Source: Abelmoschus esculentus (lineage: Eukaryota; Streptophyta; Magnoliopsida; Malvales; Malvaceae). Taken from it: a stretch of 64,000 nt of DNA. Both the position numbers and the translations under genes were made by a program. Where the stretch lies: positions 2,108,001 to 2,172,000 of the forward strand of contig JAUCBN010000042.1 of NCBI GenBank assembly GCA_035048815.1, read 5' to 3'. The notes under the pieces were generated by a model. It made no database searches. It was given only the letters and a program-made list of their open reading frames with translations, and was not told where the DNA came from. Shown here piece by piece: positions 35,001 through 46,861 of the stretch. Positions within the stretch are counted from its first letter, which is position 1. Each line of letters begins with the position of its first letter.

Positions 35001-38000
35001 TTATTCAGAAACTTATTATTATGATTCCTTGTCTAGAATTTGGGAAACCTAATTTGTATTATTGCTTTTACTTAATTTGCCAATCTAATTTTCACAATTT
35101 TGCAAGTCTGTATGCAGTGAATATTTTGACCAACCAACATTGCATGTTGCAGAGAATAGAATTATTTGTGTGCCACACAACATTATCTTTCTCTGTTTAT
35201 GTTATACCTAATTCTTTTCATATTCATCAAATTTCTTGTGTTGTGGAAATTTGATTAATGTTATTGAAAATTCCATTGCGATTTGTGACAGTGATACAAC
35301 AAAGAAAGTTTTGATAGCCTCAACTTATGTGCATTTGAAGTGTAATAAATTTGTAAAGTACACTTCAGATCTTCCTACCATGAGTCCTCGTGTATTGTTA
35401 TCTGGTCCTTCAGGTATGGATGCTGTTTTCTGATAATTATCCCTGAAAGAATGTTTAATTCTTCCTATTTGCTCTGTATATTTTTGTATCTAATATTTCA
35501 ATTAATTGACTTTGAATATGTATAGGTTCAGAAATATATCAGGAGACATTGGCAAAGGCACTTGCTAAACATTTTGGTGCTAGACTGCTGATTGTTGATT
35601 CTCTTCTGTTGCCTGGAGTATGCTTCTTTCACCTCTCAACTTGTTTTGATTCTTGGGAAAAGTATCATGTTATGAAAGCAAGATGTTTGTACAGAGTCTT
35701 GTGTTGTGACTGCACAAATTTCTTTATTGTTTCGAATTTCTAAATGCGTGAACATTTTTGTGGTATATATCTTCAATTATTTTCTTCCCAATATATCCAG
35801 AGATCAACATCAAAAGAAGCTGATCCTGTGAAGGAACCTTCAAGGGCTGAGAGGGCATATGCATATGCCAAAAGAGCTGCACAGACTGCTGCTTTGCAGC
35901 AAAAGAGACCAGCTTCTAGTGTTGAAGCTGATATAACAGGGGGTTCTTCACTGAACTCCCTAGTTTTGCCAAAGCAGGAAGTTTCTACCGCAACATCTAA
36001 AAATTATACATTTAAGAAAGGTATTTCACTTCCTTGAGATAGGATAGTTACCTTAGTTTTTTTGTAACGCCATAGCTTTCTTAAAAGTTAATATGGTTAT
36101 CTAAAATTACTTATTTAAAATTTTCAGGTGATAGGGTTAAGTTTGTTGGTGCCATATCACCTTCTGGACTTTCCTCTCTACAACCTTCTTTAAGGTATCT
36201 TCTTATACTCCATAATTAGCTAGCCATATGGGTGTTCTCTCTTTCATAGCAAGTACCTTGTTATAGATTTTTAAATTAGGTTTGGAGTTTTATCTTATTT
36301 TGGTGATGTCCTTGCTAGCTTATGTTTGAAACCCGGTTTGATTGCCGTCCTTTATACCATTGCTAGGCATCTGAGATGTTCATATTTGTTTTAAGAACAG
36401 CTGCTAGTGTTGGCATGGTAGATAGAACATGTATTTTTTTTTTCTCTGAAGGCAGATTTTATTAGTCTTATTGATTATTCTTTTGCTAGAAGGTTAATTA
36501 GTATATATTTGTGTTCTGTGTAGAGGACCAACGATTGGTTTTCGGGGCAAAGTTCTCCTTGCGTTTGAAGAAAATGGTTCCTCAAAAATTGGGGTCAGAT
36601 TTGACAGATCTATTCCAGAGGGAAATGATCTTGGTGGGCTTTGTGAAGAAGATCATGGCTTCTTCTGCACTGGTGTGATAACTTTATCTTGTTTCTTTTC
36701 ATTAATTTCAAACATCTAGTATGATGCATTTTGGACTTCTATCCAATCTTACTCATTTCAATCTATAGCTAGCTCGCTTCGTTTGGATAGTTCCGGAGGG
36801 GATGATGTTGACAAGTTAGCTGTTAATGAACTTTTTGAGGTATGCCTCATTTTTAATGCATCGGTGCTTTTATAAGCACATTTATAAGCCTTAAGCTCTG
36901 AATTGTCTCACTTTCATAGGTTGCGGTGAATGAAAGCAAGAGTTGCCCCTTGATTTTGTTTGTGAAAGAAATTGAGAAATCCATGGCTGGAAATTCAGAT
37001 GTATATACTTCCCTGAAGAGTAAGGTTGAGAATCTGCCAGCTAACGTTATTGTGATGGCTTCTCATACCCAGATGGATAATCGCAAGGAGAAAGTATGGA
37101 ACTTTTTGTTCAGCTCTATCTTTCTTTGATGCTTTATGAAGTATTTGTAACTGTTTGTTTCTGCAATTTTGTTTTTCTGCAGTCTCATCCTGGTGGCCTC
37201 TTGTTCACAAAATTTGGATCCAATCAGACTGCATTACTTGATCTTGCATTTCCTGTATGTCAAGCAACAAATCTTTCTTTTGCCTTGTATTTCTTAAAAA
37301 ATGTTGGGTTATTTTTAATGACTGAGCTGAGTTTTATGCTACTGTCTTAATTTCTTTGTAAGCCTGACTGCCTTGGTGATTTCTAACTCTCTAGTTATGT
37401 TAACTTTTGGAAGGACCATGTCTGATTATTTGCTAACATTCAATGTTTATACTTTGAATTTGAATGTTCTTTTCTCAAACAGTTCCATAATTGCATTGTT
37501 AAAAGTTTTAGGTATGATCCTCACTTGAATTTAACATGGCTTAATGCCGATGCCATTGTATAGCGTTCTTATACTGCAATTGAAATGAGAGCATTTAAGC
37601 ACAGTCCCCAACAAAGTGACATAGTGCAAGTGAGGATCATCCTTAGCAAGAGTGTCCTCAAATGTGATAACATGTTTCGTGCATTCTGATCTAGTATCCC
37701 CCCCCTCTTTCTCTTTCACATAAATGTCTAATGCTAGTGTCATTCTTTCTGCAGGATAATTTTGGTAGACTTCATGACAGGAGCAAAGAAGCACCTAAAA
37801 CCATGAAACAACTTTCTCGGCTTTTCCCTAACAAAGTGACAATACAATTGCCTCAGGTACATTTAAGTCTGTTTCTGCATTGGTTATCCTGTTATGAATA
37901 CTGAAATATTTAATTTACTATTCCTGAATCTTGTCAGGATGAAGCTGTACTTTTGGATTGGAAGCAGCAACTGGAACGTGATATTGAAACTCTTAAAGCA

Positions 38001-41000
38001 CAGTCAAATGTTGTTAGCATTCGCTCAGTGCGTATAACAAACTCTTACTTAATACTTCTCAGAAGCGTAGGATAATTAACCTGCTGTGATGAGATTTTAG
38101 AAACTAAAAGAAACTTGAAGAGGGTTAAAATAGATAGAAGCTGTCTTGTTTGCCCTTTTTATAGTTAGAAATTAATGATCAGTTCATTTATTTGAACATT
38201 TGTGGTATTAGTCTCTATCTGCAGATTTCATAACAGTTCTGTGCTATCAGGTTCTCAGTCGAAATGGTTTGGATTGCCCTTATCTTGAAACACTTTGCAT
38301 TAAAGATCAGACGCTTACAAATGAGAGTTAGTATCCTTGAACTTCTTACTATGTTCAAAATCCATTCATACGTATATTCCTTTTTTCTTAGTTTTTAACA
38401 TTTTACTGTTATTTATATGTAAAATTTCAGGAGTCCTTTTCAAAAAATATATTTAAAATTGATTACTTTTTAAAGGCTGTCAATGATAAAACCGTTCCCT
38501 GAAATTCCAAAGGATATATTACTAAAATCTTGTAATATGTTTTTACTTCAAATTACTAATTTTTTACCTTCCATTGTAGGCGTGGAGAAAGTGGTAGGCT
38601 GGGCACTGAGTCACCACTTCATGAATTCTTCTGAAGCTTTGACCAAAGATGCTAAATTAATAATTTCAACTGAAAGGTCCTATTTTATGTTAATTTACTG
38701 CAGCCTAGATCTCTAAAATATTAAAGGAGATAATATTATTTGAACTGAAATGTCTCCATTTTATTTTTGTACCAACTTCCTCTCTGATTTTCTGTTGCAG
38801 CATCAAATATGGGCTGAACATTTTGCAAGGCATTCTAAATGATAGCAAAAGCTTGAAGAAATCACTTAAGGTATGATTGTCTTCTTTCTCATAGGTTCTC
38901 TGTGGCCATTTCTCACATTACAATTGTCCATAATTTTTTCTGGTTTCAAGGTTAGTTTGTTACTTAACAAGATCTAAATTTCCTTATTTCCAGGATGTGG
39001 TCACTGAGAATGAATTTGAAAAGAAACTTCTTGCGGATGTTATTCCCCCAAGTGATATTGGGGTTAGTTTTGATGATATTGGAGCCCTTGAGAATGTCAA
39101 AGACACCTTGAAGGAATTGGTGATGCTTCCCCTTCAAAGGCCTGAATTGTTTTGCAAGGGGCAGCTGACAAAGGTTCTTTCAATATGTAGTTTTGCTTAT
39201 TGTATGTTATTTAGAATGCTCTGCACTTTCGAAGTAACTCATAATGATATACTATTTGCTTTTGCAGCCCTGCAAAGGAATATTGCTATTTGGGCCTCCT
39301 GGTACTGGCAAAACAATGCTTGCCAAGGCTGTTGCAACTGAAGCTGGTGCAAACTTTATTAACATATCAATGTCAAGCATCACCTCAAAGGTACTATAAG
39401 TGCATAAAACTATGTCATTACCTCATTTGTCAGATAGCTTTCCTTTCAGTATATGTATGTGACATATTTTATGACTTGCAGTGGTTTGGTGAAGGAGAGA
39501 AGTATGTTAAAGCTGTTTTCTCTCTTGCCAGTAAAATTGCACCAAGTGTTATTTTTGTTGATGAGGTTTGGCCAAATTTGATATAATTATCCTTTACTTT
39601 TTGGTATTTTGTGTTTCTTCACTTCATTGTTATAAGTTTCCTCCTGATTCTCTAGGATATGTTGTTCTATTGACTTGGGTGGTTATTTTAGGTTGATAGC
39701 ATGTTAGGAAGACGGGAGAATCCAGGTGAACACGAGGCTATGCGAAAAATGAAGAATGAATTTATGGTAAATTGGGATGGTCTTCGTACCAAAGATAAAG
39801 AAAGAGTGTTAGTTCTTGCTGCTACAAACCGGCCATTTGACCTTGATGAGGCAGTCATCCGGAGGCTTCCTAGAAGGTAACTTTCTCATCTTGTTTCTTT
39901 TGAGTTGCTGTTGTCTGACCTGATGCTAAGCTCCAGCAACTTCCCCTGTCAAATATTGTGCAGATTGATGGTTAATCTGCCAGATGTTCCAAACAGAGAG
40001 AAGATTCTAAGAGTAATATTAGCCAAAGAGGAATTATCACCCAATGTTGATTTGGAAGCTATTGCAAATATGACTGATGGTTATTCTGGAAGTGACCTTA
40101 AGGTTTATCTTTTCACCTCTTTACTTGATTCTATTATCTTTGGAACCGTAAAGGAGTGTTGTGAACTAGAGAAGCACAGGGGTTGGTCAACTGCAAAACA
40201 CATTCTTAGCAAGCCTGGTTAATGTCTCTTTCATTGATGCTTATTTCCCTATGTAATATTTCACATTGCAGAACCTTTGTGTGACTGCTGCCCATTGTCC
40301 AATAAGAGAAATTTTGGAAAAGGAAAAAGAGGTCAGTTTGATATTTTAGCTTATTCGTCATATATATGATATCATGTTGGTTTTGCAAATGGTGCTAATA
40401 AGTGGCGCATCTGTCATGGACATGAGCATTACATGTCCTGATGCTATTTTTGAGTGGCTAGTAGTATTACATATTTTGCCTACTCTTGGTCTATGTAGTT
40501 CTAGGTAATGGGTGTGAACCTTGATCTTCTAAGCCAAGAAGATGAAATATATTTGTCTAACATCTGGGGTTAAGAGATTAACAAGGGAAAGAAACAATCT
40601 CTTAAGTAAAATGAATTAGTAATACAAACGTATAAGAATCCAATTCTTCTTTTGCAACTTATGCCCACAGAAGAAAATGATACTTGGGTGACTGATAATC
40701 ATACCCTATCCCTATCTATGAAATACTGCTTACATATTTACATGGACGTTTAAATTCTGTACCAGACTGCAGACTGATATATATGTCCTGCAATTTCAGG
40801 AGAGAGCATCTGCAGTGGCTGAGAATAGACCTGCACCGACATTGTATAGCAGCGCTGATGTTCGTCCTTTGAAGATGGATGATTTTAAATACGCACATGA
40901 GCAGGTACCCTGCGTTGCTCTTGATCATTATTTTTCTAGAGCTACTTAAAATCATTGATTGTTATCCATTGAATGTTGTGTGATTGGTGTACTGAATGCA

Positions 41001-41115
41001 GGTTTGTGCCAGTGTGTCCTCAGAGTCTACAAATATGACTGAGCTGCTTCAATGGAATGATTTATATGGAGAAGGCGGATCAAGAAAGAAAAAGCCTCTA
41101 AGCTACTTCATGTAG
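32087..41115 (+). CDS. FHA-domain AAA ATPase, meiotic-clade type, 27 exons
   Basis: Large nuclear-type AAA protein with an N-terminal FHA-like domain. Exons: 32087-32176, 32298-32523, 32636-32772, 33838-33954, 34041-34187, 34332-34954, 35292-35413, 35526-35617, 35801-36020, 36128-36194, 36524-36672, 36769-36839, 36920-37093, 37183-37254, 37755-37856, 37938-38027, 38251-38326, 38580-38676, 38801-38870, 38994-39173, 39268-39390, 39482-39565, 39692-39876, 39964-40102, 40272-40331, 40800-40904, 41002-41115. All join in frame to 1243 aa with GT-AG sites. Seen: basic Ser-rich start with KRSK, FHA-like region about 152-240 (FTVGQSRQCNL), a degenerate first ATPase-like region (LLSGPSGSEIYQETLAKALA), Walker A GPPGTGKT (983-990), Walker B VIFVDEVDS with D1042/E1043, sensor Asn1089 in AATNRPF, Arg finger region RRLPRR. 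The C-terminus KKPLSYFM fits the katanin/spastin-like clade. Substrate is not known. Confidence 0.92.
32858..32875 (+). repeat. Run of 18 C in intron 3 of the AAA gene
   Basis: Uninterrupted poly-C. Its length is likely to vary between individuals and is hard to call correctly. Confidence 0.85.
37514..37640. repeat. Short inverted repeat in intron 14 of the AAA gene
   Basis: A perfect 14-nt inverted pair: ATGATCCTCACTTG at 37514-37527 and CAAGTGAGGATCAT at 37627-37640, with 99 bp between. It may be the remains of a small foldback element. Confidence 0.6.
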
Positions 41116-41119
41116 AGGA

Positions 41120-43000
41120 GAGAGAGGAGGTATGTTTGTGAATAAGCATATAGGCATCATCATCATTATCATTCCTTTTTCATTTCATTCTTCATTGCCG
41201 CCTATAAAAAGGTTGGTCAAGTTGAGAGAGAGCGGAGAAACCCTGTTCATGGAATTTCATTGCAGGTACCTCCAACCCCCCTTGTATTATAGTTATATAT
41301 AATCTATACATAGGGTATGTTTTCTTCTGTTTGCAATTTTACAAATTGATTTAACTTCATTAAAAGCCATTCCCCCCATCATTTCTTGCCCATTTTTATA
41401 CTTTCATGTAGCAGGCCCTCTGCCTGTAATACGCAAATGAAGTGAAATGACTCAATTCGTATTATTATTATTTTCAATTTTCATTTCCGTATTTTATAAA
41501 GAAAAAAATACTTCAGTTTAATTTAGGGGTTAAGAGTTTCAGTTGTTGGGATTAGAGTTTTGGGTTTTAGATTTTGTTTAGCAGTAACATGAGTAACGAT
41601 GCATGTTTTCTAAATTTCAGCGGGGCGTGAAAATATATTTAATTTCTTGAAACAACATTTTCAATAGTCGGGGCTTAGGGACCCGACTTGAATTTGTAGA
41701 TCTAAATTCGTTTATAGGATTTGGATCTTAAAATTTTAGATCGGCGGATCTGGGTCGGATTTGGATCTTTTAATTAAAGTATAAATCTGGATCTGAATTT
41801 GACGCTGAAATTCGATTCTAGACCATCCGTTTACTTATTTATTAAAAAATTCGTTTTTAATTTTAAAATATTAAAGTATATAATAGGTTTTATATTTTAT
41901 ATTATTCTTTAATATAATTTATATTTATTTAGGACAAAGAGACTTTTTGAAAAAATATATGTTTGTTCCGATATTAATAAAGATTGAGGTACCGATATTA
42001 ATAAAGATTGAGGTATGCTTGTTTCACTATTAATAAAGAGTGTGATATGCTTATTCCACTGTGAATGAAGATTGTGACGGTGATATATCATTAATATGTT
42101 ATATAAGAAAGTTATTATATTACATAACCTTAATATTAATATTTAAATTTATAAATATTATTTTTATGAAATAAATTTTTATGTTTGGTTGGTTATTTCT
42201 TGTTTGTTTAGGATGTTTATGATGTAAGAAGGGATAAAGATTAACACTCTAAGAGGTTGAAGTACAATACTTAGTTTGTGATAATGAAATATTTTATGAT
42301 CTATTTTTCCTAATGTTTGTGTCACTCAAAAGACATTTATGTAATTGTTGATTTTTTTAAGATTTTAGTTTATCGTTTTTTATTCTGATACAAATTAATT
42401 AAAATTATTATTATTTTATTAAAGTTGTGATGTAAAATTAATTAATAACAGTTTTATTACATTAAAAGAATAGATCGAAGGGTTGTTTTTTAATAGATCC
42501 ATTTTAAACTTGTTTAGGACTTTGATCTGTAAGATCTATTAAACTCCATGTGATGTTATTGCTTATTAAAGCTATAGTCTTTTGTTCCAACAAGATATAA
42601 ATAAACTTACCTTCTTTCCTCTCACTTGTCTTTTGTGTAACCCAAGTTTCTTTTCTTGAAGAAGTGTCTGTTTTAATTTAATCCATTAAATATCCCAAAT
42701 TACGTTCCTCTATACTAAGTATGAAACTGACGTTTTGGAATTATTCAATACTGAAATCCTAAACCCTAAATACTGAAATCAATTTCCATTTGAATGTGCA
42801 TGATGCATGCAGGGTGGGGACTAATAGTATCACAATTTCTTCTGTTTTATATAGAAAAATGTGGTGGGTGGAGAATGAGTAGGAGACTCGCAGGAATGCG
42901 GGTTGGATTTGGTGGGGGCAGAGCAGAAATCCACGTCATGGAAGCAATCAATCAAAGTTCAAGGTTTTTTTTAAGATTTGGGTCGGGTAGTTCTAGGAAG
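41120..43000. other. Region between the AAA gene and the repeat block
   Basis: The first ~300 bp probably hold the AAA gene 3'UTR. The rest is AT-rich, with a patch of TTAGGGGTTAAGAG-type words near 41525 and a 24-bp tandem repeat at 41968-42015. No gene supported; an open frame at 42794-43096 is chance. Confidence 0.5.
41968..42015 (+). repeat. 24-bp tandem duplication
   Basis: Two perfect copies of a unit beginning CCGATATTAATAAAG and ending ATTGAGGTA, followed by decayed copies (ACTATTAATAAAGAGTG, CTGTGAATGAAGATTG) to about 42075. Confidence 0.8.
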
Positions 43001-43029
43001 AGCCCACTAAAAAAAGCCTTAACCGGTTT

Positions 43030-43925
43030 ATCCGGTCACATTATATACACAATTTCTTACAAAAACTGTAAGAAAAACGGTACATACATAAATTAGCACA
43101 AAAATAGTAAGGATTTGTGTTTGTACACAATTCCCTACAAGAATACACAATATAGCACGAAAACGGTAAGGATTTGTGTTTGTACACAATTCCTTACAAA
43201 GTATACACAACGGCTTACGAAAATCGTAAGAAAAAAGGTATGTACACAAATTCTTACCACTTCAAAACCATGAGCTCAAGGAGGCTTCCAAGGGTAAGGA
43301 TTTGTGTATATAAACAATTTCTTACAAGAATACACAATATGGCACGAAAACAGTAAGAATTTGTGTACAAACACAAATCCTTACAAAGTATACACAACGG
43401 TTTACGAAAACCGTAAGAAAAAAGGTATGTACACAAATCCTTACCACTTCAAAATCAAAAGCTAAAGAAGGCTTCCAAAGGTAAGGATGTGTACATACAC
43501 AATTTCTTACAAGAATACACAATATGCCACCCAAACGGTAAGGATTTGTGTTTGTACACAAATCCTTACAAAGCATATACAACGGCTTACGAAAACCGTA
43601 AGAAAAAAGGTATGTACACAAATCCTTACCACTTCAAAACCATGAGCTCAAGGAGGCTTTCAAGGGTAAGGATTTGTGTATATACACAATTTCTTACAAG
43701 AATACACAATATGGCACGAAAACGGTAAGAATTTGTGTTTGTACACAAATCCTTACAAAGTATACACAACGGCTTACGAAAATTGTAGTAAATTGTGTAT
43801 GTACACAAAACCTTACCTTTGGATGGCTCCTTTAGCTCATGGTGAGAAGTTGTAAGGAATTGTGTACATACCTTTTTCCTTACGATTTTTGTAAGCCATT
43901 GTGTATACTTTTGTAAGGAATTGTG
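43030..43925. repeat. ~186-bp tandem array with an inverted last copy
   Basis: The anchor TTACCACTTCAAAA recurs at 43254, 43441 and 43626, giving periods of 187 and 185 bp. Each unit is itself built of alternating TACACAAATCCTTAC and GTAAGGATTTGTGTA words. From about 43815 the unit continues in reverse orientation (AGCTCATGGTGAGAAG to AAGGAATTGTGTACA), so the array can fold on itself. Units lack stops in some frames, which gives open frames of 60-114 codons on both strands; these are not genes. Confidence 0.8.
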
Positions 43926-44335
43926 TACAATATTTATTCGTATATTTTTTATTCGAATATTTTTATTCAAATATTTTTATTTATTATACGAATATTTTTA
44001 TTCGAGTATTTTTATTCGAATATTTTTATTCGAGTATTTATTATACGAATATTTTTATTCTAATATTTATTATAGGAATACTTTTATTTGAATATTTATT
44101 ATACGAATATTTTTATTCGTATATTTTTTATTCGAATATTTTTATTCGTATATATATTTATTCAAATATTTATTGTATGAATATTTTTATTCGAATATTT
44201 ATTATACAAACATTTTTATTCAAATATTTATTGTACAAACATTTTTGTTCGAATATTTATTATACGAATATTTTTATTCGAATATTTATTATATAAATAT
44301 TTTTATTCGTATATTTTTTATTCGAATATATAAAA
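43926..44335. repeat. ATTCGAAT-rich AT minisatellite
   Basis: About 400 bp of variants of TATTTTTATTCGAA and TATTTATTATACGAA, directly continuing the preceding array. ATTCGAAT is self-complementary. Open frames rich in Phe, Ile and Tyr through it are artefacts of the repeat. Confidence 0.8.
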
Positions 44336-44436
44336 ATAAATTGGATAACCATTATTTATATATAAAAAAAGAGGGTTTACTTTGGAATCGGCTAGCAACC
44401 GGTTCCCTATTGCCATTATCACATGGCTTTTTTTAG

Positions 44437-46855
44437 GCTCCCTTTAAGGAGCTTTTTGTAGATCTGTCCATTTGGGTCTCTTTGATGTCATGTGGGACGA
44501 ACTCATTTAAGCGATTAAGGATTTTTAACGTTTTGAAGACGTTAAATATTATTAAATTAATTAATATTTTTTTAAAAATAATATACGATTAATAATTATT
44601 ATTTTTATTAATTATATATTAATTTTATAAAATATATTAATTAATTTAATAATATTTAACAATGTTTAGTATTAACGTATTTAATTGTGTTATATAATTT
44701 TTCTTATTTTCTTGAAGACTGTTCCTTTAATTGACGTCACGTGTGACGAAAACTGTGCTTTTGGGAGTCCAGCCTTACCATTACAATTACTTGGAAGTTA
44801 TTACCATTTCGTACATGTCTTTTTCTGTTGATTTGTCGAAATTTGCAGTGATTTTCAGACACTGCGTTTCAAAGACTCGAACGATGAGTGATGAGTCGTG
44901 GTAGTCGTACTTGTAGACCCAATCGTGGGACCCTGTTCTGTCCTAATCTACACCCACCTCAGTCATTGATTGATTTTGTTTCTTAAGGATTAATTATTTG
45001 GTTTGTGGCATTTATGTTTAGAATATGGAAAATGTATTTGGAATTTAAATCAAGATTTTTTAATATAGGATATCAATTATTTTATTTTTAAAATACTGTA
45101 TTTGAAATAGATTGTTTATTTTTATATTAGAATTTGACCTGATTAAAAATAGATACGATAATCGTACATTATTTCACGAAACTATAATTTAAAGAGACTT
45201 GTGAACAACATGCCTATTAGCATAAATAATTTTTTGAGTATTTTTAAAGTTATCTTATACTATTTGTTCATTTTTTTGTATAAAATTCATATACATTTTG
45301 TACATAAAATGTTTGAATTTAAATTCTTAAAAAGATTATTATTTTTTTTAGTAAAATTCTACGACGGATGTTGTATACCATTAAATATCATTAACGTTGA
45401 ATATCATTATATTAAATAATAAAGATTTAAAATATTAAAAACTTAATATATAATTAATAATTATTTAAAATATAATTTTAATTAAATTATTTTACATATA
45501 ATATTTTATTTTAAATATTAAGATCCAATTCTCCATTATTGCAAACCCTACATTCAACCTAAATCTTTTAGAAAAGATCAATAATAAGGTTGTAATAAAA
45601 AATGTTTCAGGTCAAACATCCTCGATCAAATCCAAACGAACATGGCCAATTCCGTCAAGAAAGTAATCACACGCGAGTAGTATCGCACGTGGGTGCAGGA
45701 ACCCAGAAATTCTAGATTTGTAATTATCACGCTGACAAATTATAATAAAAATAAAAAGAGAAACCAAATAAAAAAAAAATCACAAAAAGTTCCTTTCTCA
45801 GTCTGTCAGGACCCCATGGCTATTCGCCTTATCTCCACGTCTTTTTATGGAAATCCAAACATTGATTTTTGTCCACTAAAAAGTTTATAAACTTGGACAG
45901 CCAATTCCAATATCAAATGAGTCCAAACAAATAAACAAAAACAGCAAAATCAATGCAGTTCAAGTGTTTTTGCATTTATGAACATTTGTTTTCTTACCAC
46001 CAAACGTCCTCTGGTTTCTGCTACTGCATGTTTGGGTTACTTTGAAACGTGCTGAACCGATTCTTCACGTGGTGGTTTGCCGGTTGGCTTTGGCTTTGGC
46101 TTTTCCTTGTGGTGCAAGCAAAGTCTCTGCAGAAATGTTTAGTTCGGCTGTTGTTTTCTTCTCGAACTTAGTTACACAGGTTCGTTTCCATGGCTTCTTC
46201 TTTCTTTTCTCTTGCTAATGGAGACGTGTTTTTTCCATGACTTCATTCCATTGGTTCCTTTGATTTATGTCTCAAAATATATTTAGTCCAAAAATATAAA
46301 AAAATGACCTGTGAGAGATTCTGTACGTATAATATAAATAATTGATTCTAATCGATTTACTTGTTTGACAAATATGGAACATGGGTGGTCAGATTTTATT
46401 TTTGTTGACTTATAGCCGCCTCAAGGGCTCATAAGAGCTCCAGTATGACTCGTTCCTTGATTTTTCAGTTTATATAGCTGAGACCATTGTGGCAACGTTT
46501 TGTTGTCCCCCTCTTGTTCCCACCTTTGCCTTAAAGCTTTTCTTCTTTTTTGCTGGATTCACGTTAAAGATGGCAGTCCATACTTAAAAGTTCAAAGCTT
46601 TTTGAGGTATTTATTTTTTGCATCATCACTTTTTCCTTGTGAATATTTCACTGGTTTCTTCTTCTTCTGTTGTTATTATTCTTATTGATCATTCTTTTTG
46701 CAGACATATTTTTATTTGAACAATTTTTTTTTTGCAGACATATGAGTGATATGTATTGCTACTTTTTTTTTGCAGGTGAGGGAAGGGAAGGGAATATATA
46801 TGTATTGATTGGAATCGTTGATCTCTGAAACATAAAACGGTGATTTTTGTTTTAT
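44437..46855. other. Upstream region of the ABCC gene
   Basis: No separate gene supported. AT-rich to about 45.5 kb, then more mixed sequence. 46.1-46.85 kb is T/C-rich and likely holds the promoter, 5'UTR and perhaps a 5'UTR intron of the ABCC gene (several TTTTTTTTGCAG words near 46.70-46.78 kb could be acceptors). A TTGATGTCATGTG / TTGACGTCACGTG pair lies at 44482 and 44731. Confidence 0.45.
44732..44743. promoter_or_regulatory. TGACGTCA fused to a CACGTG G-box
   Basis: TGACGTCACGTG combines a perfect bZIP palindrome and a G-box overlapping by two bases. It lies about 2.1 kb upstream of the ABCC ATG, so its target is unsure. A diverged copy (TGATGTCATGTG) is 250 bp to the left. Confidence 0.35.
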
Positions 46856-46861
46856 TTCACT

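Larger units (their letters stand above)
43005..44436. mobile_element. Inverted-repeat-bounded block, possibly CACTA-like
   Basis: The left edge reads CACTAAAAAAAGCC followed by AACCGGTT; the complement of the right edge reads CTAAAAAAAGCC and also has AACCGGTT nearby. So the two ends are inverted copies, with the right end lacking the outermost CA. Inside are dozens of short direct and inverted copies of one motif, as in CACTA subterminal regions, then an AT-rich minisatellite. No transposase frame is seen. Alternatives are a foldback element or a satellite-like array caught in a MITE. Confidence 0.45.

Noticed and set aside
43254..43640. The regularly spaced repeats as a CRISPR array
   Set aside because: Periods are ~186 bp, there are no unique spacers, units are repeats of smaller inverted words, and the host is a plant nuclear genome.
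43901..44296. 131-codon Phe/Ile/Tyr-rich frame as a membrane protein
   Set aside because: It is a direct reading of an AT minisatellite and starts inside the neighbouring repeat.
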